64,000 bases of DNA, taken from Xenorhabdus thuongxuanensis. Its GTDB lineage: Bacteria; Pseudomonadota; Gammaproteobacteria; Enterobacterales; Enterobacteriaceae. This document shows, one piece after another, positions 1 through 12,341 of this stretch. The stretch spans positions 1-64,000 of the forward strand of contig NZ_MKGR01000018.1 in NCBI RefSeq assembly GCF_001908095.1, written 5' to 3'. Both the position numbers and the translations under genes were made by a program. A model generated the notes under the pieces. The model made no database searches. It was given only the letters and a program-made list of their open reading frames with translations, and was not told the DNA's origin. Every line of letters begins with the position of its first letter. Position 1 is the stretch's first letter.

Positions 1-90
1 AGAAAAATAGGTTGCCCACTTGCATTGAGTCGGTGTCCATATATGGTTTTATGTTTAAGAAGCTAACGCATCTTAAACTGGCTAAAGCCA

Positions 91-125
91 TAATAAAAAG
101 CCGCCTGCATCATCGCAAGCGGCTT
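91..125 (-). terminator. Terminator of the barnase/barstar operon
   Basis: A 7-bp perfect inverted repeat (AAGCCGC at 98-104, GCGGCTT at 119-125) is followed, reading the minus strand, by a T-rich stretch. It lies directly after the barstar-like stop codon, as expected for a rho-independent terminator. Confidence 0.75.
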
Positions 126-150
126 AAGGAATACCAACAGAAGAGAAAAC

Positions 151-420
151 TCAATCTAACACATTAAACCGCAATTCCCCTTCCAGCTCCTCTTCGGCTT
201 CTTCGAACAGCAATACTAATGCCGAAAAGCGTGTTCTTTTTTGCGGGGTTAAGTGGATAAAATTAATCTCAACGGGTAACTGAATATAGCCAGTCACTGC
301 ATCCCACAGTGCATCCAAGTTGGCACCAAAATCATCCCTAAGATCGAAGCGCTCTTTGAATTCACCATAGAAAGCGCTCAAATCAGGGAGCTGGCTAAAA
401 TCGAATTCCACCTTTTTCAT
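151..420 (-). CDS. yhcO: Barstar-like ribonuclease inhibitor (YhcO family)
   Basis: An 89-residue acidic protein of the barstar family, a small cytoplasmic inhibitor that plugs the active site of barnase-type RNases. The family pattern is visible: a short N-terminal strand, then FGANLDALWDAVTG, which matches the barstar inhibitory helix and loop, and a glutamate-rich C-terminus. It starts only 4 bp after the stop of the barnase-like gene on the same strand, so the two form one operon and this is the immunity partner. The E. coli homologue YhcO has no adjacent RNase, so keeping the toxin gene next to it is notable. Target inhibition is inferred from the family and the linkage. Confidence 0.88.
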   Translation of the reverse strand: MKKVEFDFSQLPDLSAFYGEFKERFDLRDDFGANLDALWDAVTGYIQLPVEINFIHLTPQKRTRFSALVLLFEEAEEELEGELRFNVLD

Positions 421-424
421 ATCA

Positions 425-838
425 TTACTCCAGTCGGGTAAAACTGTTGTAGTGATTAACCGTCAGATAAATAAGGCCATCATTAGAATAGAGCAATCTG
501 TCACTTCCTCTGTGTCCACACCGATAATTTACATCTGCTTCAAACCAGTGGCGACCGGATTTTGTCGGTAATTTATTCTCACGGTTGGAAAATTTATCAC
601 CACCGATTGCCCTGTCCGGCAACACTTCACATAAATTACCTGCACGAGCGTTCCAGCCAAAGCGACGAGCCTGTTTCTTCGTAATGTAATAGTCTGGTAA
701 TGTGTGATGCTGGCGCAGGTAGTTCGCAACACGGGTCTGCTCAGTCAGAACATCAATCTGTTCTTTCTCTGAGTGGGAAAAGGCGGTATATATGACGGCC
801 AGAACCAATAATACCGCCGCCAGAATACTCTTTTTCAT
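425..838 (-). CDS. Barnase-like secreted or membrane-anchored guanyl-specific ribonuclease
   Basis: A 137-residue protein. Residues 1-21 form a basic and hydrophobic N-terminus (MKKSILAAVLLVLAVIYTAF) that should act as a signal peptide or anchor. Residues 30-137 align with Bacillus barnase almost without gaps. Shared blocks include LPDYYITKKQA, IGGDKFSNRENKLP, SGRHWFEADVNY and SDRLLYS. The catalytic set is present: K54, E100 (general base), R114 and H129 (general acid) correspond to barnase K27, E73, R87 and H102. It is expected to cleave RNA after guanosine by transesterification. The downstream barstar-like gene should protect the cytoplasm. Whether it serves as an antibacterial effector, a nutrient RNase or a remnant is not known. 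Confidence 0.92.
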   Translation of the reverse strand: MKKSILAAVLLVLAVIYTAFSHSEKEQIDVLTEQTRVANYLRQHHTLPDYYITKKQARRFGWNARAGNLCEVLPDRAIGGDKFSNRENKLPTKSGRHWFEADVNYRCGHRGSDRLLYSNDGLIYLTVNHYNSFTRLE

Positions 839-877
839 GATGACCTCAAGTTATGCGTTCTATTACCCAAGAAATTA

Positions 878-2323
878 TCAGGCTGTTCCACCTACGGTCA
901 GGTTATCCAGTTTCAAAGTCGGTTGTCCAACACCCACAGGTACACTTTGGCCTTCCTTACCGCAGACACCCACACCTTTGTCGAGAGCTAAATCATTTCC
1001 AACCATTGAAATTTGCTGCATGGCTTCAATACCAGAACCAATCAAGGTCGCACCTTTTACTGGCTTGGTGATTTTACCGTTTTCAATCAAATAGGCTTCC
1101 GAGGTTGAAAAAACAAATTTACCCGATGTGATATCTACCTGACCGCCACCGAAATTGGGTGCATATAGCCCACGATCCACACTGGCGATAATTTCCTCTG
1201 GTGTAGAATTCCCCGCCAGCATGTAAGTATTGGTCATACGTGGCATCGGCAAATGTGCATAGGATTCACGGCGACCGTTACCCGTCGGAGCCACACCCAT
1301 CAGGCGAGCGTTGAGTTTATCCTGCATGTAGCCTTTCAAAATGCCATTTTCGATCAGTACATTGTATTGCCCCGGAACGCCTTCATCATCAATAGCCAGT
1401 GAACCACGGCGCCCTTCAAGTGTACCGTCATCTACTACGGTACAAAGCTCTGAGGCCACTTTTTGCCCAACCTGACCAGAGAAAACAGAAGTACCACGAC
1501 GGTTAAAATCCCCTTCCAGACCGTGCCCCACCGCTTCATGCAGCAAAACTCCCGGCCATCCAGCTCCTAATACGACGGGCATAGTGCCCGCAGGTGCTGC
1601 AACCGCCGATAAATTGACCAGTGCCATGCGAACCGCTTCACGAGCAAACTGCTCTGCCAGAACCTGACCATCTTCGGTGCGCAGGAAATATTCGTAACCA
1701 TAACGAGCACCACCACCACTGCCGCCACGCTCACGCTTACCATCTTCTTCCACCAATACACTGACAGAAAGACGTACCAATGGGCGTATGTCTGCTGCCA
1801 ATGTACCGTCTGTCGCCGCCACCAACACCTGCTCATAAACACCAGTCAGGCTGGCACTCACTTCTTGTACACGGGGATCTTCCGCACGTGCAATTTGATC
1901 AACACGATGCAACAATGCAATTTTTTCTTCCCGACTCATGCTCTGCAAAGGATCAGCTGCCGGATAACGTGCCTTATGCGTCACGGCACCTAACGTATGC
2001 GAAATGCCATTACCCGCTTCCCGCACAATGCTGCGCGCAGCCTGAGCGCTTTGCTGTAACGCATTCAATGTGATTTGATCTGCGTAAGCAAAACCTGTTT
2101 TTTCTCCACTGACTGCGCGAACGCCCACACCTTGATCGATATTATAGGAGCCATCTTTGATGATGCGGTCTTCCAATACCCATGTTTCATGATAACTGGA
2201 TTGGAAATAGAGATCGGCATAGTCCAGACGCCGTTCCGCCAATTGGCTCAATACCGAAAATAAGTCTTGATGATTCAAATTATTAGCAGCCAGTAAATGT
2301 TCACTGACATAAGTTAAACTCAT
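878..2323 (-). CDS. tldD: Metalloprotease TldD
   Basis: A 481-residue protein, the usual TldD length. TldD forms a heterodimeric zinc protease with TldE/PmbA in the cytoplasm. The pair digests unfolded peptides and is known from microcin B17 maturation and CcdA antitoxin turnover. The zinc motif HEAVGH is at residues 262-267 (HExxxH; H262, E263, H267), inside the conserved [20 protein letters not shown] block. The C-terminal domain is complete. It lies on the same strand as the nitrilase and yhdP genes, with an 18-bp gap to the nitrilase stop. No tldE is present in the window. Family assignment is secure, but the native substrate here is unknown. Confidence 0.97.
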   Translation of the reverse strand: MSLTYVSEHLLAANNLNHQDLFSVLSQLAERRLDYADLYFQSSYHETWVLEDRIIKDGSYNIDQGVGVRAVSGEKTGFAYADQITLNALQQSAQAARSIVREAGNGISHTLGAVTHKARYPAADPLQSMSREEKIALLHRVDQIARAEDPRVQEVSASLTGVYEQVLVAATDGTLAADIRPLVRLSVSVLVEEDGKRERGGSGGGARYGYEYFLRTEDGQVLAEQFAREAVRMALVNLSAVAAPAGTMPVVLGAGWPGVLLHEAVGHGLEGDFNRRGTSVFSGQVGQKVASELCTVVDDGTLEGRRGSLAIDDEGVPGQYNVLIENGILKGYMQDKLNARLMGVAPTGNGRRESYAHLPMPRMTNTYMLAGNSTPEEIIASVDRGLYAPNFGGGQVDITSGKFVFSTSEAYLIENGKITKPVKGATLIGSGIEAMQQISMVGNDLALDKGVGVCGKEGQSVPVGVGQPTLKLDNLTVGGTA

Positions 2324-2341
2324 ATTGATTACTCTTTTATC

Positions 2342-3190
2342 TTAATCTGTATTCTTTTTTATCAAAGAAGTCAGTTGTGGACGGAAGCGATTGTGTTTCA
2401 CCACTTTTATCTGCTCACGCATGTGAACCAAACTATCCCGACGGATATTAAGCTGCAATGCGCTGACAGACAGAGAATTTTTCTTGATAATTTCTCCCCA
2501 GCCACTTACCGCCATTGTGTGTCCCCATGTCCTGCGAGTGCCATGTACACCAACTTGTGCAGGTGCCAAAATAATACATTGATTCTCGATAGCACGGGCT
2601 CTCAGCAGTGGCTCCCAATGCGCCTTACCTGTCAAACGGGTGAAAGCAGCCGGAACGGAAATAAGCTCTGCCCCCTGTTCACGCAATGCCTGAAAAAGTC
2701 CTGGAAAACGCAGATCATAACAGATAGTCATCCCCAGGCGACCAACGGGTGTATCAACAACGGTAATATGTTCCCCACGCTGGTAAATCGTGGATTCATT
2801 ATAGGCACCGTGTTCATCGTTAATATTGACATCAAACATGTGAATTTTGTCGTAACGTGCACGGATTTCGCCTTGATCATCAAACAGCAAACTACTGCTG
2901 GTGATACGAGTGGGATCTTCCCGACTGATAAGCGGCATAGAGCCAATCAACAGCCAAACACCGTAACGTTGTGCTATTTCGCTCACGACCTGTTGCAATG
3001 GCCCACTTCCCTGCGTTTCTGCATGTGCGCGATAGGCATCGGCATCAGCGAATAACAGGGCATTTTCTGGTGTCAGAACCAGTTTTACTGTCTCTGGTAA
3101 TTGCTTAATCTGCTGTTCAATTTGCGCTAAATTGTGTTTGACATTCGTTCCACTGCATAATTGTAAAAGAGCAACATTGACGTTTTTCAT
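2342..3190 (-). CDS. Carbon-nitrogen hydrolase (Nit-type amidase, deaminated glutathione amidase-like)
   Basis: A 282-residue nitrilase-superfamily amidase. The Glu-Lys-Cys triad is seen as E42 (LTPENALLF), K115 (RYDKIHMFD) and C157 (MTICYDLRFPG). The HMFDVNIND and CYDLRFP blocks are typical of the Nit1/Nit2/YbeM branch, which hydrolyses deaminated glutathione as metabolite repair. The start overlaps the end of yhdP by 4 bp (ATGA), so translation is probably coupled. E. coli lacks a nitrilase at this position, though I recall it in several other enterobacteria. The exact substrate is inferred from subfamily resemblance only. Confidence 0.88.
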   Translation of the reverse strand: MKNVNVALLQLCSGTNVKHNLAQIEQQIKQLPETVKLVLTPENALLFADADAYRAHAETQGSGPLQQVVSEIAQRYGVWLLIGSMPLISREDPTRITSSSLLFDDQGEIRARYDKIHMFDVNINDEHGAYNESTIYQRGEHITVVDTPVGRLGMTICYDLRFPGLFQALREQGAELISVPAAFTRLTGKAHWEPLLRARAIENQCIILAPAQVGVHGTRRTWGHTMAVSGWGEIIKKNSLSVSALQLNIRRDSLVHMREQIKVVKHNRFRPQLTSLIKKNTD

Positions 3191-6100
3191 GGCCCTTTAT
3201 TCTCCTTAAGCTGACGTAAAACTTCATCAATTTTAGGCTGTTCGAGGCTGCCCGTTAACCGATAGCGAATCACCGATATCTTGCTCCATAGAGGCCGCAG
3301 AACTTTTGTCGCGGCAAAAATTGCCGCACCAGCCACAGGATTGACGGCAAAGGCCGTTGCAACTCCCACCGTTGTCGAAATTTCTGGTGTAATGACCAGT
3401 GTCATATCGATCTGGCGATGAACTAAATCTGTCCGTCCTGTAGCATTAATATCCGCTGCCAATCCATCGATGAGAAAGTTATCGGTATACACAACACCAT
3501 TTTTTACCGTTGCGTCACCACGAATGGAATCAAAGTTGAAATCATTACTGAATGTGTCGCTAAAATCCAATTGTAATTTACGCAACAGCGCATCAAAACT
3601 GATCAGCCTGAATAATTGCCCGGCCCTGCCACCTCCCAATTTGGCGATAGCACCTTTTTTCATATTTCCAGTCAGCGTGCCATTCAGTGTCTTGAGATCT
3701 GGCTGCCATGGAGCATTTTGCCATTTCAAATTGAAACCAAATTTGAAAGGCGCATCCACAATTGGGACGATAAAGCCCAAATAAGCGGCCAGATCATCGA
3801 ATTTTTCTCCTGATAACTGCCCCTTGATATGGCTATAACTTCCGATATGGTTTTCATACCAACGCCCAGATAATGTCAAGTTTCCAGTACTGTTTTCCAT
3901 TTGCCCATTGGTCAAAGTCAAAGAATCACCTTCTGGCCTAATCGATCCAGATACTTTACCGAGTTTTAAGCCAGCAACCCAGCATTCTGCACATTTGACA
4001 TCCAATGCAGGCCAGCTGTTCAAAGCATAATGGGGCACTGGAGCCTTATCTGACATTAACCCTTTGTTATCGTTAGATGAATCTGTCGCAAGCAGGGGAT
4101 CGTAATAAAGATAATTGATTAATGCCTGCATCGGCTTATGCTTTGTAATCAGAAGGTTGCCATTAATCTCTTTCCCCTTTGCACTCACAGTTACTTCGCC
4201 GTTTTGTTGCATGACATTGAATGTGAGTTGATTCCAACGCTGCCCAGCAATATCCAGTGCAGGCAATGAAATTTCAAATACATTTGGCCACAGAAAACCC
4301 TTTTTTTCCGATGGCTTCCAATGCGAAAGTGCAAACAACGCCAATAATTTTTCACCATCAATGACAGGCAATTTTAATGCCAACAACGATTTTTTCGGCA
4401 GTTCAGGTATCCCATCACGATCTATATTAAAAATACCCCGCTGCAATTTGGCATGAGCTTCTTCCAGCCTCCACTGGGTATTGAATGCATATCGCTTGCC
4501 TATTAATCCTTTGATCTGGAGCTGGTTCATATCACCTTCTGCATGGAGATTAACCTTATTCCATTCCCTCAGAGATTCTGTGTCCAGTATTGGTAATTTA
4601 CTGTTCAAATGTGACAAATCTGCATTAACTGCAATACGATATTTCACATCACTCTTTGTGTCACCAGAAGGTAGCGTTACATTAACGTCCCCCTGCCAAT
4701 TCAGCGTTCCAGTTAGTTGTTTGCGAATCTCCGCAGGAAGTTCCGGTAATGCCTTCGCCGCCCAATGTGAATCCAGTTTCACATCGACCTGATAATGTTT
4801 TGGCAAGTCTTGGGTAGAAAACTTCAGGGACAAGGGATTTCCTAGCCAATTAGCAAATAATGTCTCACTTTTTAAATTGCCATTGTCAAAGCGAAATTTG
4901 CCATTGAGATGCGCCATTTCGCTATTTAATGGTTTAATGAACAGATGGGTATCTTTCAGCTCCACTTCTCCGCTTGCCACAACTTTCCCATTCTGCAAGG
5001 GAATATCCATATGGAGTTTTCCATCCACCCTGCCACTAAGCTGTAAGTTCTCTAGTGCGCTACCAATCGTGCCTGCCATCGGGCTATGGTTAAAATAATC
5101 ATGAATACTCTTCCCATCTCCAGAGAGTGCAGCGTCAATAAACAGCTTATGCTTGCCGTAATCTGGGATCACTGCTGAAACGTGAGTCGCCTCGACTTTT
5201 CCCAAATGCGTTTTCGGTGCCAGCATCCACAATCCGTTATTCTGGAAATTCAGATCGATATTCAAATCAAACAAAGCCGGCCAATCGGGTTGATATTGAA
5301 AGGTGGCATGGCGCAGCGGTACAAATACCTGAAATTGACCATTGTTCTGTTTAAACGGGAAATCATGAGGATCACCATGAAAAACCAAGGTCGCATTATC
5401 GACCTTTCCCTTAATCAAAGAAGCGGTCAAATAGTCGGTCAGAGATTCCCCCATCAGTGGCTTGGGAAAATAGCGCCAAGCTTCACCCAAGTCATTGACG
5501 CGAATTCCAGCTAATATGGCCAAAACAGGGGGTTTGTTGTGGGGTTTTAGGTAATGGAAATTCCCATTGAGCCACAGCGACTTGGCCTGCAAATCTAGCC
5601 CTTGGCTCCATACTTCCAGACCATTTTGATCATTTTGCCAAGATACCAGCCCTTCGCTGCTGGCAATCTCAAGCGGAGCCTGAAACATATTGCCATAATC
5701 AATGGTGCTGTTTTTTAATGCAAAATTGAGCTTTCCCCACTGCTTATTACCTTCTAACCTGCCACTGAAATGGTTGATTGAAGGCAGTTCCTTCCAGCGT
5801 AACCAGCTTACATTCCGCCATTTCAGGCGAATTCCCATATCATCGGGAAGCGCTGGTGTGATATCGAGGGCAAAATTGTCAATCACCCCCTTCGGCTGCC
5901 GATGCTGCCAATCCTTAACAGTATCCGGCGTCACAAAAGAGAGTATCGGTAATACCCCGTTTAAATATTCAAGCTGAATATTCTCGGCACGAATACGCCA
6001 GTGATCATTACCCTGATATTGCTGTGACTGCTTAACATACAGCGTCGCGAGCTTCCCTTCAGGCCACCGTTGCTCATCAGTTTTCAGGCTTGCCAGATTT

Positions 6101-6999
6101 GGCACTTCAAACAACCAGCCATCATCCTGACGACGCATCTGCACAAGGAAGTCACGCACTTCAAGCTGATGTTTTTCATTTCCGACATGCCAATTGGCTC
6201 CACCGCGCCTAAGCTGCAAACGTCCACTATCAATCTGTCCATTCTTCAAGGTAATCCAACTAGCTAAACTGAAATGGGCATTATCCAACCCTGTATGATC
6301 CCTTAACCAACGGCTTAACCACAGTCGCATGTCGATGTCATCGGCCTGCCAATAAACTGTGCCATTATCCAGAATCCCATCGCTATCTTTCAGGTCAAGC
6401 TTCACCTGAACAACACCTTCTTGCCCATTAATCGAAGAGAGGCTCACGCTGCCTTGTGCCCGATGTCGGTTATCTTTATTCAGCCATGTTAGCTGAGGTA
6501 ATAGCAAATCAGCTTTTTCACCAGATGGCGTCAAAAAGGTCAATCGGCTGTCATGCAAATCAAACTGGTTGAATTGTTCAAGAAACAAGGTAGAAAGACT
6601 ATCTGGCTGAGAAAACCTATTTTCGCCATCGTCTCCAAACAGAGCCTTATCGTAATTTATCTGAAGCTGGTAAAAGGACAGATCACGAAAATGCCAACGC
6701 CGTTGTAAAAGTGAGCGCCAAACATCCAAAGAAAGTATGACCTTTTTGGCATGAATATCGGCATCTGCCGTTTTCGCACTGATATCACGGATTTCCAGAC
6801 TAGGACCAAAAGATTCCCAATGACCTTTTATGTAGCCAATATTGACAGGAATGTCTGTTACGTCAGCAATTCTTTCTACTAATTGCTGACGATATTCATT
6901 GATGTGTGGCAGGAAGAAACGCAATCCACTGACAAGCAAAGCCACAATGATAATGACTATTGCGGCTGTCGCTAATAGTATCTCCGGCAGTCGCTTCAC
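3187..6999 (-). CDS. yhdP: AsmA-like envelope protein YhdP
   Basis: A 1270-residue protein with one N-terminal transmembrane helix (about residues 8-30). A very long periplasmic beta-rich region follows, then an AsmA-like C-terminal domain near residues 1100-1250, ending with the motif VRQ-like QLKENKGP. Members of this family (YhdP, TamB, YdbH) are bridge-like proteins that carry phospholipids from the inner to the outer membrane. Length matches the E. coli protein. It is translationally coupled to the downstream nitrilase gene. The transport role comes from the family and cannot be read from the sequence. Confidence 0.94.
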   Translation of the reverse strand: MKRLPEILLATAAIVIIIVALLVSGLRFFLPHINEYRQQLVERIADVTDIPVNIGYIKGHWESFGPSLEIRDISAKTADADIHAKKVILSLDVWRSLLQRRWHFRDLSFYQLQINYDKALFGDDGENRFSQPDSLSTLFLEQFNQFDLHDSRLTFLTPSGEKADLLLPQLTWLNKDNRHRAQGSVSLSSINGQEGVVQVKLDLKDSDGILDNGTVYWQADDIDMRLWLSRWLRDHTGLDNAHFSLASWITLKNGQIDSGRLQLRRGGANWHVGNEKHQLEVRDFLVQMRRQDDGWLFEVPNLASLKTDEQRWPEGKLATLYVKQSQQYQGNDHWRIRAENIQLEYLNGVLPILSFVTPDTVKDWQHRQPKGVIDNFALDITPALPDDMGIRLKWRNVSWLRWKELPSINHFSGRLEGNKQWGKLNFALKNSTIDYGNMFQAPLEIASSEGLVSWQNDQNGLEVWSQGLDLQAKSLWLNGNFHYLKPHNKPPVLAILAGIRVNDLGEAWRYFPKPLMGESLTDYLTASLIKGKVDNATLVFHGDPHDFPFKQNNGQFQVFVPLRHATFQYQPDWPALFDLNIDLNFQNNGLWMLAPKTHLGKVEATHVSAVIPDYGKHKLFIDAALSGDGKSIHDYFNHSPMAGTIGSALENLQLSGRVDGKLHMDIPLQNGKVVASGEVELKDTHLFIKPLNSEMAHLNGKFRFDNGNLKSETLFANWLGNPLSLKFSTQDLPKHYQVDVKLDSHWAAKALPELPAEIRKQLTGTLNWQGDVNVTLPSGDTKSDVKYRIAVNADLSHLNSKLPILDTESLREWNKVNLHAEGDMNQLQIKGLIGKRYAFNTQWRLEEAHAKLQRGIFNIDRDGIPELPKKSLLALKLPVIDGEKLLALFALSHWKPSEKKGFLWPNVFEISLPALDIAGQRWNQLTFNVMQQNGEVTVSAKGKEINGNLLITKHKPMQALINYLYYDPLLATDSSNDNKGLMSDKAPVPHYALNSWPALDVKCAECWVAGLKLGKVSGSIRPEGDSLTLTNGQMENSTGNLTLSGRWYENHIGSYSHIKGQLSGEKFDDLAAYLGFIVPIVDAPFKFGFNLKWQNAPWQPDLKTLNGTLTGNMKKGAIAKLGGGRAGQLFRLISFDALLRKLQLDFSDTFSNDFNFDSIRGDATVKNGVVYTDNFLIDGLAADINATGRTDLVHRQIDMTLVITPEISTTVGVATAFAVNPVAGAAIFAATKVLRPLWSKISVIRYRLTGSLEQPKIDEVLRQLKENKGP

Positions 7000-7107
7000 G
7001 CATTTCTCCTTGATTGCCAGCGCTATTTCTCTGCCAGCTAGTTTTCTATGAACCTTCTTCTACAGGCTAGCTTTTACAAACTAGCTCTTACAAATTAACT
7101 ACTTGTG

Positions 7108-8577
7108 TTACATCATAATGACGTCAAATTGTTCCTGGCTGTAACGCTGTTCTGTCTGCACTTTGACCTGTTTACCTACAAAAATCTCCACCTCGGCCAA
7201 TGCGTGGGATTCATCCCCTTTCAGGACTTCACTTACGGCTGACGAGGCATAAACCAGAAAACGATCAGCATTAATTGCGCGATTGACACGTACAATTTCA
7301 CGCAAGATTTCATAACAGACGGTTTCGACGGATTTTACCGTGCCACGTCCCTGACACGTTGGGCAATTATCACACAAGATATGTTCGATACTTTCCCGTG
7401 TGCGCTTGCGCGTCATTTCAACCAAACCCAATTGTGAAAAACCATTAATGGTTGTTTTCACCCTATCTTTGCTTAATGCCTGTTCCAGAGAAGCTAATAC
7501 ACGGCGTCGGTGCTCTTCATTACTCATATCAATAAAATCAATGATAATGATACCGCCCAAATTACGGAGCCTTAATTGTCGGGCGATTGCCTGTGTTGCT
7601 TCGATATTAGTATTAAAGATAGTCTCTTCTAAATTGCGATGCCCAACAAAAGCACCAGTATTAATATCAATTGTTGTCATAGCTTCTGTCTGATCAATGA
7701 TCAAATAGCCGCCTGACTTTAATTCCACCTTACGTTCCAGCGCCCGTTGAATTTCATTTTCCACGTCGTACAGATCAAATATTGGTTGATTTCCCTGATA
7801 ATGTTCCAGTTTAGCGTTCATTTCAGGAATATATTCATCAATAAATTCCTGCAATTGGAGAAATGTTTGGCGGGAATCGACTCGAATGCGATCAAGGGAA
7901 GCACCAACAAAATCACGTAAAACACGCTGTGCCAGTGCTAATTCACCATATACCTTATTTTTGGTGATGTTGCGTTTCTTACGTTCAATCACTTTACTCC
8001 ACAGATGCTTTAAAAACGCGGCATCCTGTGCCAGTTCTTCTTTTCCTACCCCTTCAGCGGCCGTGCGGATAATAAAACCCCCATGCTCATCACAATACCC
8101 CATGACGATGCTTTTTAGGCGCTCACGCTCTTCTTCGCTCTCTATGCGCTGTGAAACACCAACATGCGATGCACCTGGCATAAACACCAAATAACGTGAC
8201 GGTAAGGTAATATCCGTTGTCAAACGGGCACCTTTTGTCCCCAGAGGATCTTTCACTACCTGAACAAGTAAATCCTGCCCCTGACTCACCAATTCAGCAA
8301 TATCCCGAACATGGAAATTCTTCCGTTCTTCGCCGGCAATACACTCAGTATGGGGCACAATATCCGAAGCATGCAAAAAAGCCGCTTTCTCCAACCCAAT
8401 ATCCACAAAGGCTGCCTGCATACCCGGTAAAACCCGACTCACACGCCCTTTATAAATGTTTCCGACAATGCCCCTTTTAGCTTCCCGCTCAATATGAATT
8501 TCTTGTAAAATACCGCCATCAATATAAGCAACCCGCGTTTCGGATGGTGTTACATTGACTAATAACTCTGCTGTCAT
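7108..8577 (-). CDS. rng: Ribonuclease G
   Basis: A 489-residue protein, identical in length to E. coli RNase G. It matures the 5' end of 16S rRNA and cleaves some mRNAs. The N-terminal S1 RNA-binding domain (about 35-125, [21 protein letters not shown]) is followed by the RNase E/G catalytic domain. Metal-binding segments DINTGAFVG and IIDFIDM are present, and so is the zinc-link pair CDNCPTC near residue 405. The start overlaps the end of the upstream Maf gene by 4 bp, so they are co-translated. It has no long C-terminal scaffold, which distinguishes it from RNase E. Confidence 0.97.
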   Translation of the reverse strand: MTAELLVNVTPSETRVAYIDGGILQEIHIEREAKRGIVGNIYKGRVSRVLPGMQAAFVDIGLEKAAFLHASDIVPHTECIAGEERKNFHVRDIAELVSQGQDLLVQVVKDPLGTKGARLTTDITLPSRYLVFMPGASHVGVSQRIESEEERERLKSIVMGYCDEHGGFIIRTAAEGVGKEELAQDAAFLKHLWSKVIERKKRNITKNKVYGELALAQRVLRDFVGASLDRIRVDSRQTFLQLQEFIDEYIPEMNAKLEHYQGNQPIFDLYDVENEIQRALERKVELKSGGYLIIDQTEAMTTIDINTGAFVGHRNLEETIFNTNIEATQAIARQLRLRNLGGIIIIDFIDMSNEEHRRRVLASLEQALSKDRVKTTINGFSQLGLVEMTRKRTRESIEHILCDNCPTCQGRGTVKSVETVCYEILREIVRVNRAINADRFLVYASSAVSEVLKGDESHALAEVEIFVGKQVKVQTEQRYSQEQFDVIMM

Positions 8578-9161
8578 GAATACTCCTTCCCATCAGCTAA
8601 CGCTAAAAATCGTGTGATTAATTCATACGTTTCCACCAGTGGCAAGCCGACAACAGCGTGGTAACTGCCGTTAATTTTTCTGACAAAACAACCACCTTTA
8701 CCTTGAATGCCATAAGCGCCGGCTTTATCCATTGGTTCCCCAGTTGCAATATATTCCTGTATTTCCCATTGGGACAACTGGCGGAATATCACATCTGTAG
8801 TGACTATCTCACTCAAGGTATGCTGATTGTTCGATAAAGCAACAGCCGTCATGACTTGGTGGCACTGACCAGACAAAGCACTAAGCATTTCCGCAGCGTG
8901 TTGCTGATTTCTGGGTTTTTCCAATATTTGGTTATTCAATACAACAAGGGTATCAGCCCCCAGAACGGGGTAATCGTGTGGTGCAATGGCTACGCCAGCC
9001 TGTGCTTTCTCTCTGGCTAATCGAGTAACATATTGCTGTGGAGATTCTCCTTCACGCCATTTTTCTTCGACCTGAGATGCCAGGATTTCAAAGTTAAAAT
9101 CCAATAATTCCACCAGCTCACGCCGTCTTGGGGAGCCAGAAGCTAAATAAATGGTTTTCAT
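8574..9161 (-). CDS. yhdE: Maf-family nucleoside triphosphate pyrophosphatase YhdE (dTTP/UTP)
   Basis: A 195-residue Maf/HAM1-fold protein. The N-terminal signature [15 protein letters not shown] is present, as are the catalytic-region block [12 protein letters not shown] (about 68-79) and the later [13 protein letters not shown] segment. YhdE-type members hydrolyse dTTP and UTP to monophosphates and act in nucleotide-pool cleaning and division arrest. The gene sits between mreD and rng as in E. coli, with an ATGA overlap with rng. It could carry the generic name maf. The substrate class follows the YhdE branch and was not tested. Confidence 0.94.
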   Translation of the reverse strand: MKTIYLASGSPRRRELVELLDFNFEILASQVEEKWREGESPQQYVTRLAREKAQAGVAIAPHDYPVLGADTLVVLNNQILEKPRNQQHAAEMLSALSGQCHQVMTAVALSNNQHTLSEIVTTDVIFRQLSQWEIQEYIATGEPMDKAGAYGIQGKGGCFVRKINGSYHAVVGLPLVETYELITRFLALADGKEYS

Positions 9162-9239
9162 CGCGAATAATCCTTAGGAGTCTATACCATCAGCTATTTT
9201 TTGTTGTATATCTTTGCCTTTTAAATACAGGAACCCACT

Positions 9240-9728
9240 TTAACGGACTGAAAATTGACGACGGATTTTCCGCATTAGCAAGAATAGCCAAGGCCAGAGA
9301 ATACCATTGACCACCCCATTCCAGAACACTTCTGGATGAAAGAGGGTCTTTAGTAACAGAGCATGGATCAGAAAGACGCAGAGGTTCATCAATGTCGAAA
9401 GCCCGACCACAACTAGGGCTTGCTGCCAAAGCGCCATATTACGGATAAGCTGGAATTTGAAAACGACCAGGAAACTGATAATGCTAAATGCCAGAGCATG
9501 TGCTCCCAAAATATTTCCGTGCAACAGGTCAGTAATAATTCCCAATACAAAGCCAGTACCAACGCTAACGCGATGGGGAAGCGCAAGCAACCAATAAACC
9601 AAGCATAGCATCAATAAGGTAGGCCGAAACATAAAAAACTGCTCCGGCCACGGCATAATTTGTAGCACTATTGCAATCAGGAAAGATAACCAAATGACCC
9701 AGAGTCCTTGGCTATAGTATTGGCTCAT
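9240..9728 (-). CDS. mreD: Rod shape-determining membrane protein MreD
   Basis: A 162-residue polytopic inner-membrane protein with about five to six hydrophobic helices (for example [31 protein letters not shown]). It works with MreC and MreB in the elongasome that directs lateral peptidoglycan synthesis. Its start overlaps the mreC stop by 4 bp. Gene order mreB-mreC-mreD-yhdE is conserved, and this carries most of the identification because MreD sequences diverge quickly. Confidence 0.95.
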   Translation of the reverse strand: MSQYYSQGLWVIWLSFLIAIVLQIMPWPEQFFMFRPTLLMLCLVYWLLALPHRVSVGTGFVLGIITDLLHGNILGAHALAFSIISFLVVFKFQLIRNMALWQQALVVVGLSTLMNLCVFLIHALLLKTLFHPEVFWNGVVNGILWPWLFLLMRKIRRQFSVR

Positions 9729-10726
9729 TGACGATTTCCTGTAGCTGGTAATGTCGGTTTTTCCGCTGACGCTTCTGCTGATTTTGGTGCCAGCAACTGT
9801 GGTGTCTCATTTGATGGATTTGGCAACACCTGTGGTAACATCTGCATCAAACGTTCATTGGCAGCGCGGTAGACTTCCGAAGGTGGTAATGGCTCAGATG
9901 GATCATTATCCCCCCCCCACAATAGTAGTAAATAGCGCAAGCGCCGTAATTCAGCTAATGGGCGAGCACGAATTACCGCATGAGCCCGCTGGTTATCAAT
10001 TTTGACAGAAGAAACTACAGCCACAGGATAACCTTCGGGAAAACGCCCTCCCAGCCCTGATGTCACCAATACATCCCCTACGCGGATGTCAGTATCACTT
10101 GGTAAAGGTTCTAGTAGGAGATCGTCCATACACCCTGCTCCACCCGCGATAACACGAATGTCATTACGCAATACCTGCACAGGAATGGCATGAGAGGGAT
10201 CGCAAATCAACAATATCCTGCTGCTTAACTGGCTCACGGCAGTCACTTGCCCCACTACACCTCGATCACTGATAACCGGCTGCCCCTCGTACACACCATC
10301 TCTCATCCCTTTATCAATGACAATTTGATCTCGATATGGATCCATTCCTCCGGAAATCACCTGCGATACCATCATGTGCTCATCATGACGCAAAGGCGAC
10401 CCCAGCAATTCACGTAAACGGGAATTTTCTTGTTTCAGTTGCCCCAACAGCAACAATTTACTGTCCTGTAAACGCAATTCATTACGCAGGGTTCTATTTT
10501 CCAGCTCCAGATGATTACGGCTAATGAGAGATTCTGAGATACCGTCCAAAAACTGACGCGGTCCGTTGGCAAGAAAGTAAAAAGGACTCACAGCCGTATC
10601 CATGTAGCTACGGACTTTATTGAAAACACCAAGGCGACTGTCTACCACCATCAAAATAATGGCAACGATGATAGCAAAAAAGAGTCGTAGTTGCAGAGAA
10701 GGCCCTCTGCTGAAAATCGGCTTCAT
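9725..10726 (-). CDS. mreC: Rod shape-determining protein MreC
   Basis: A bitopic inner-membrane protein that links MreB to the periplasmic peptidoglycan machinery. I prefer the start [17 protein letters not shown] (333 residues, beginning at 10726), which matches family N-termini. An in-frame ATG at 10780 would add 18 unconserved residues. One transmembrane helix lies at about 14-31, followed by a coiled coil ([19 protein letters not shown]) and the beta-barrel domain. The C-terminal tail is low complexity (Pro, Ala, Glu, Ser). A run of nine C on the plus strand (G on the coding strand) at 9910-9918 encodes W-G-G-D near residue 270. It is a possible slippage site. Confidence 0.96.
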   Translation of the reverse strand: MKPIFSRGPSLQLRLFFAIIVAIILMVVDSRLGVFNKVRSYMDTAVSPFYFLANGPRQFLDGISESLISRNHLELENRTLRNELRLQDSKLLLLGQLKQENSRLRELLGSPLRHDEHMMVSQVISGGMDPYRDQIVIDKGMRDGVYEGQPVISDRGVVGQVTAVSQLSSRILLICDPSHAIPVQVLRNDIRVIAGGAGCMDDLLLEPLPSDTDIRVGDVLVTSGLGGRFPEGYPVAVVSSVKIDNQRAHAVIRARPLAELRRLRYLLLLWGGDNDPSEPLPPSEVYRAANERLMQMLPQVLPNPSNETPQLLAPKSAEASAEKPTLPATGNRQ

Positions 10727-10834
10727 AAATGGCGTATTGTCGGGCTGCGTTGTTTCGTAAATGATAAAACTCTGGAACAATCAGCAAGGAGGCCCCAATA
10801 AAACACGTTTACCTCCCAGCTCGCAGAGTTACTT

Positions 10835-12341
<1,507 letters not shown>

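Noticed and set aside
2375-3055. 226-codon plus-strand ORF opposite the nitrilase gene
   Set aside because: The minus-strand product has an intact catalytic triad. The opposite frame is a shadow.
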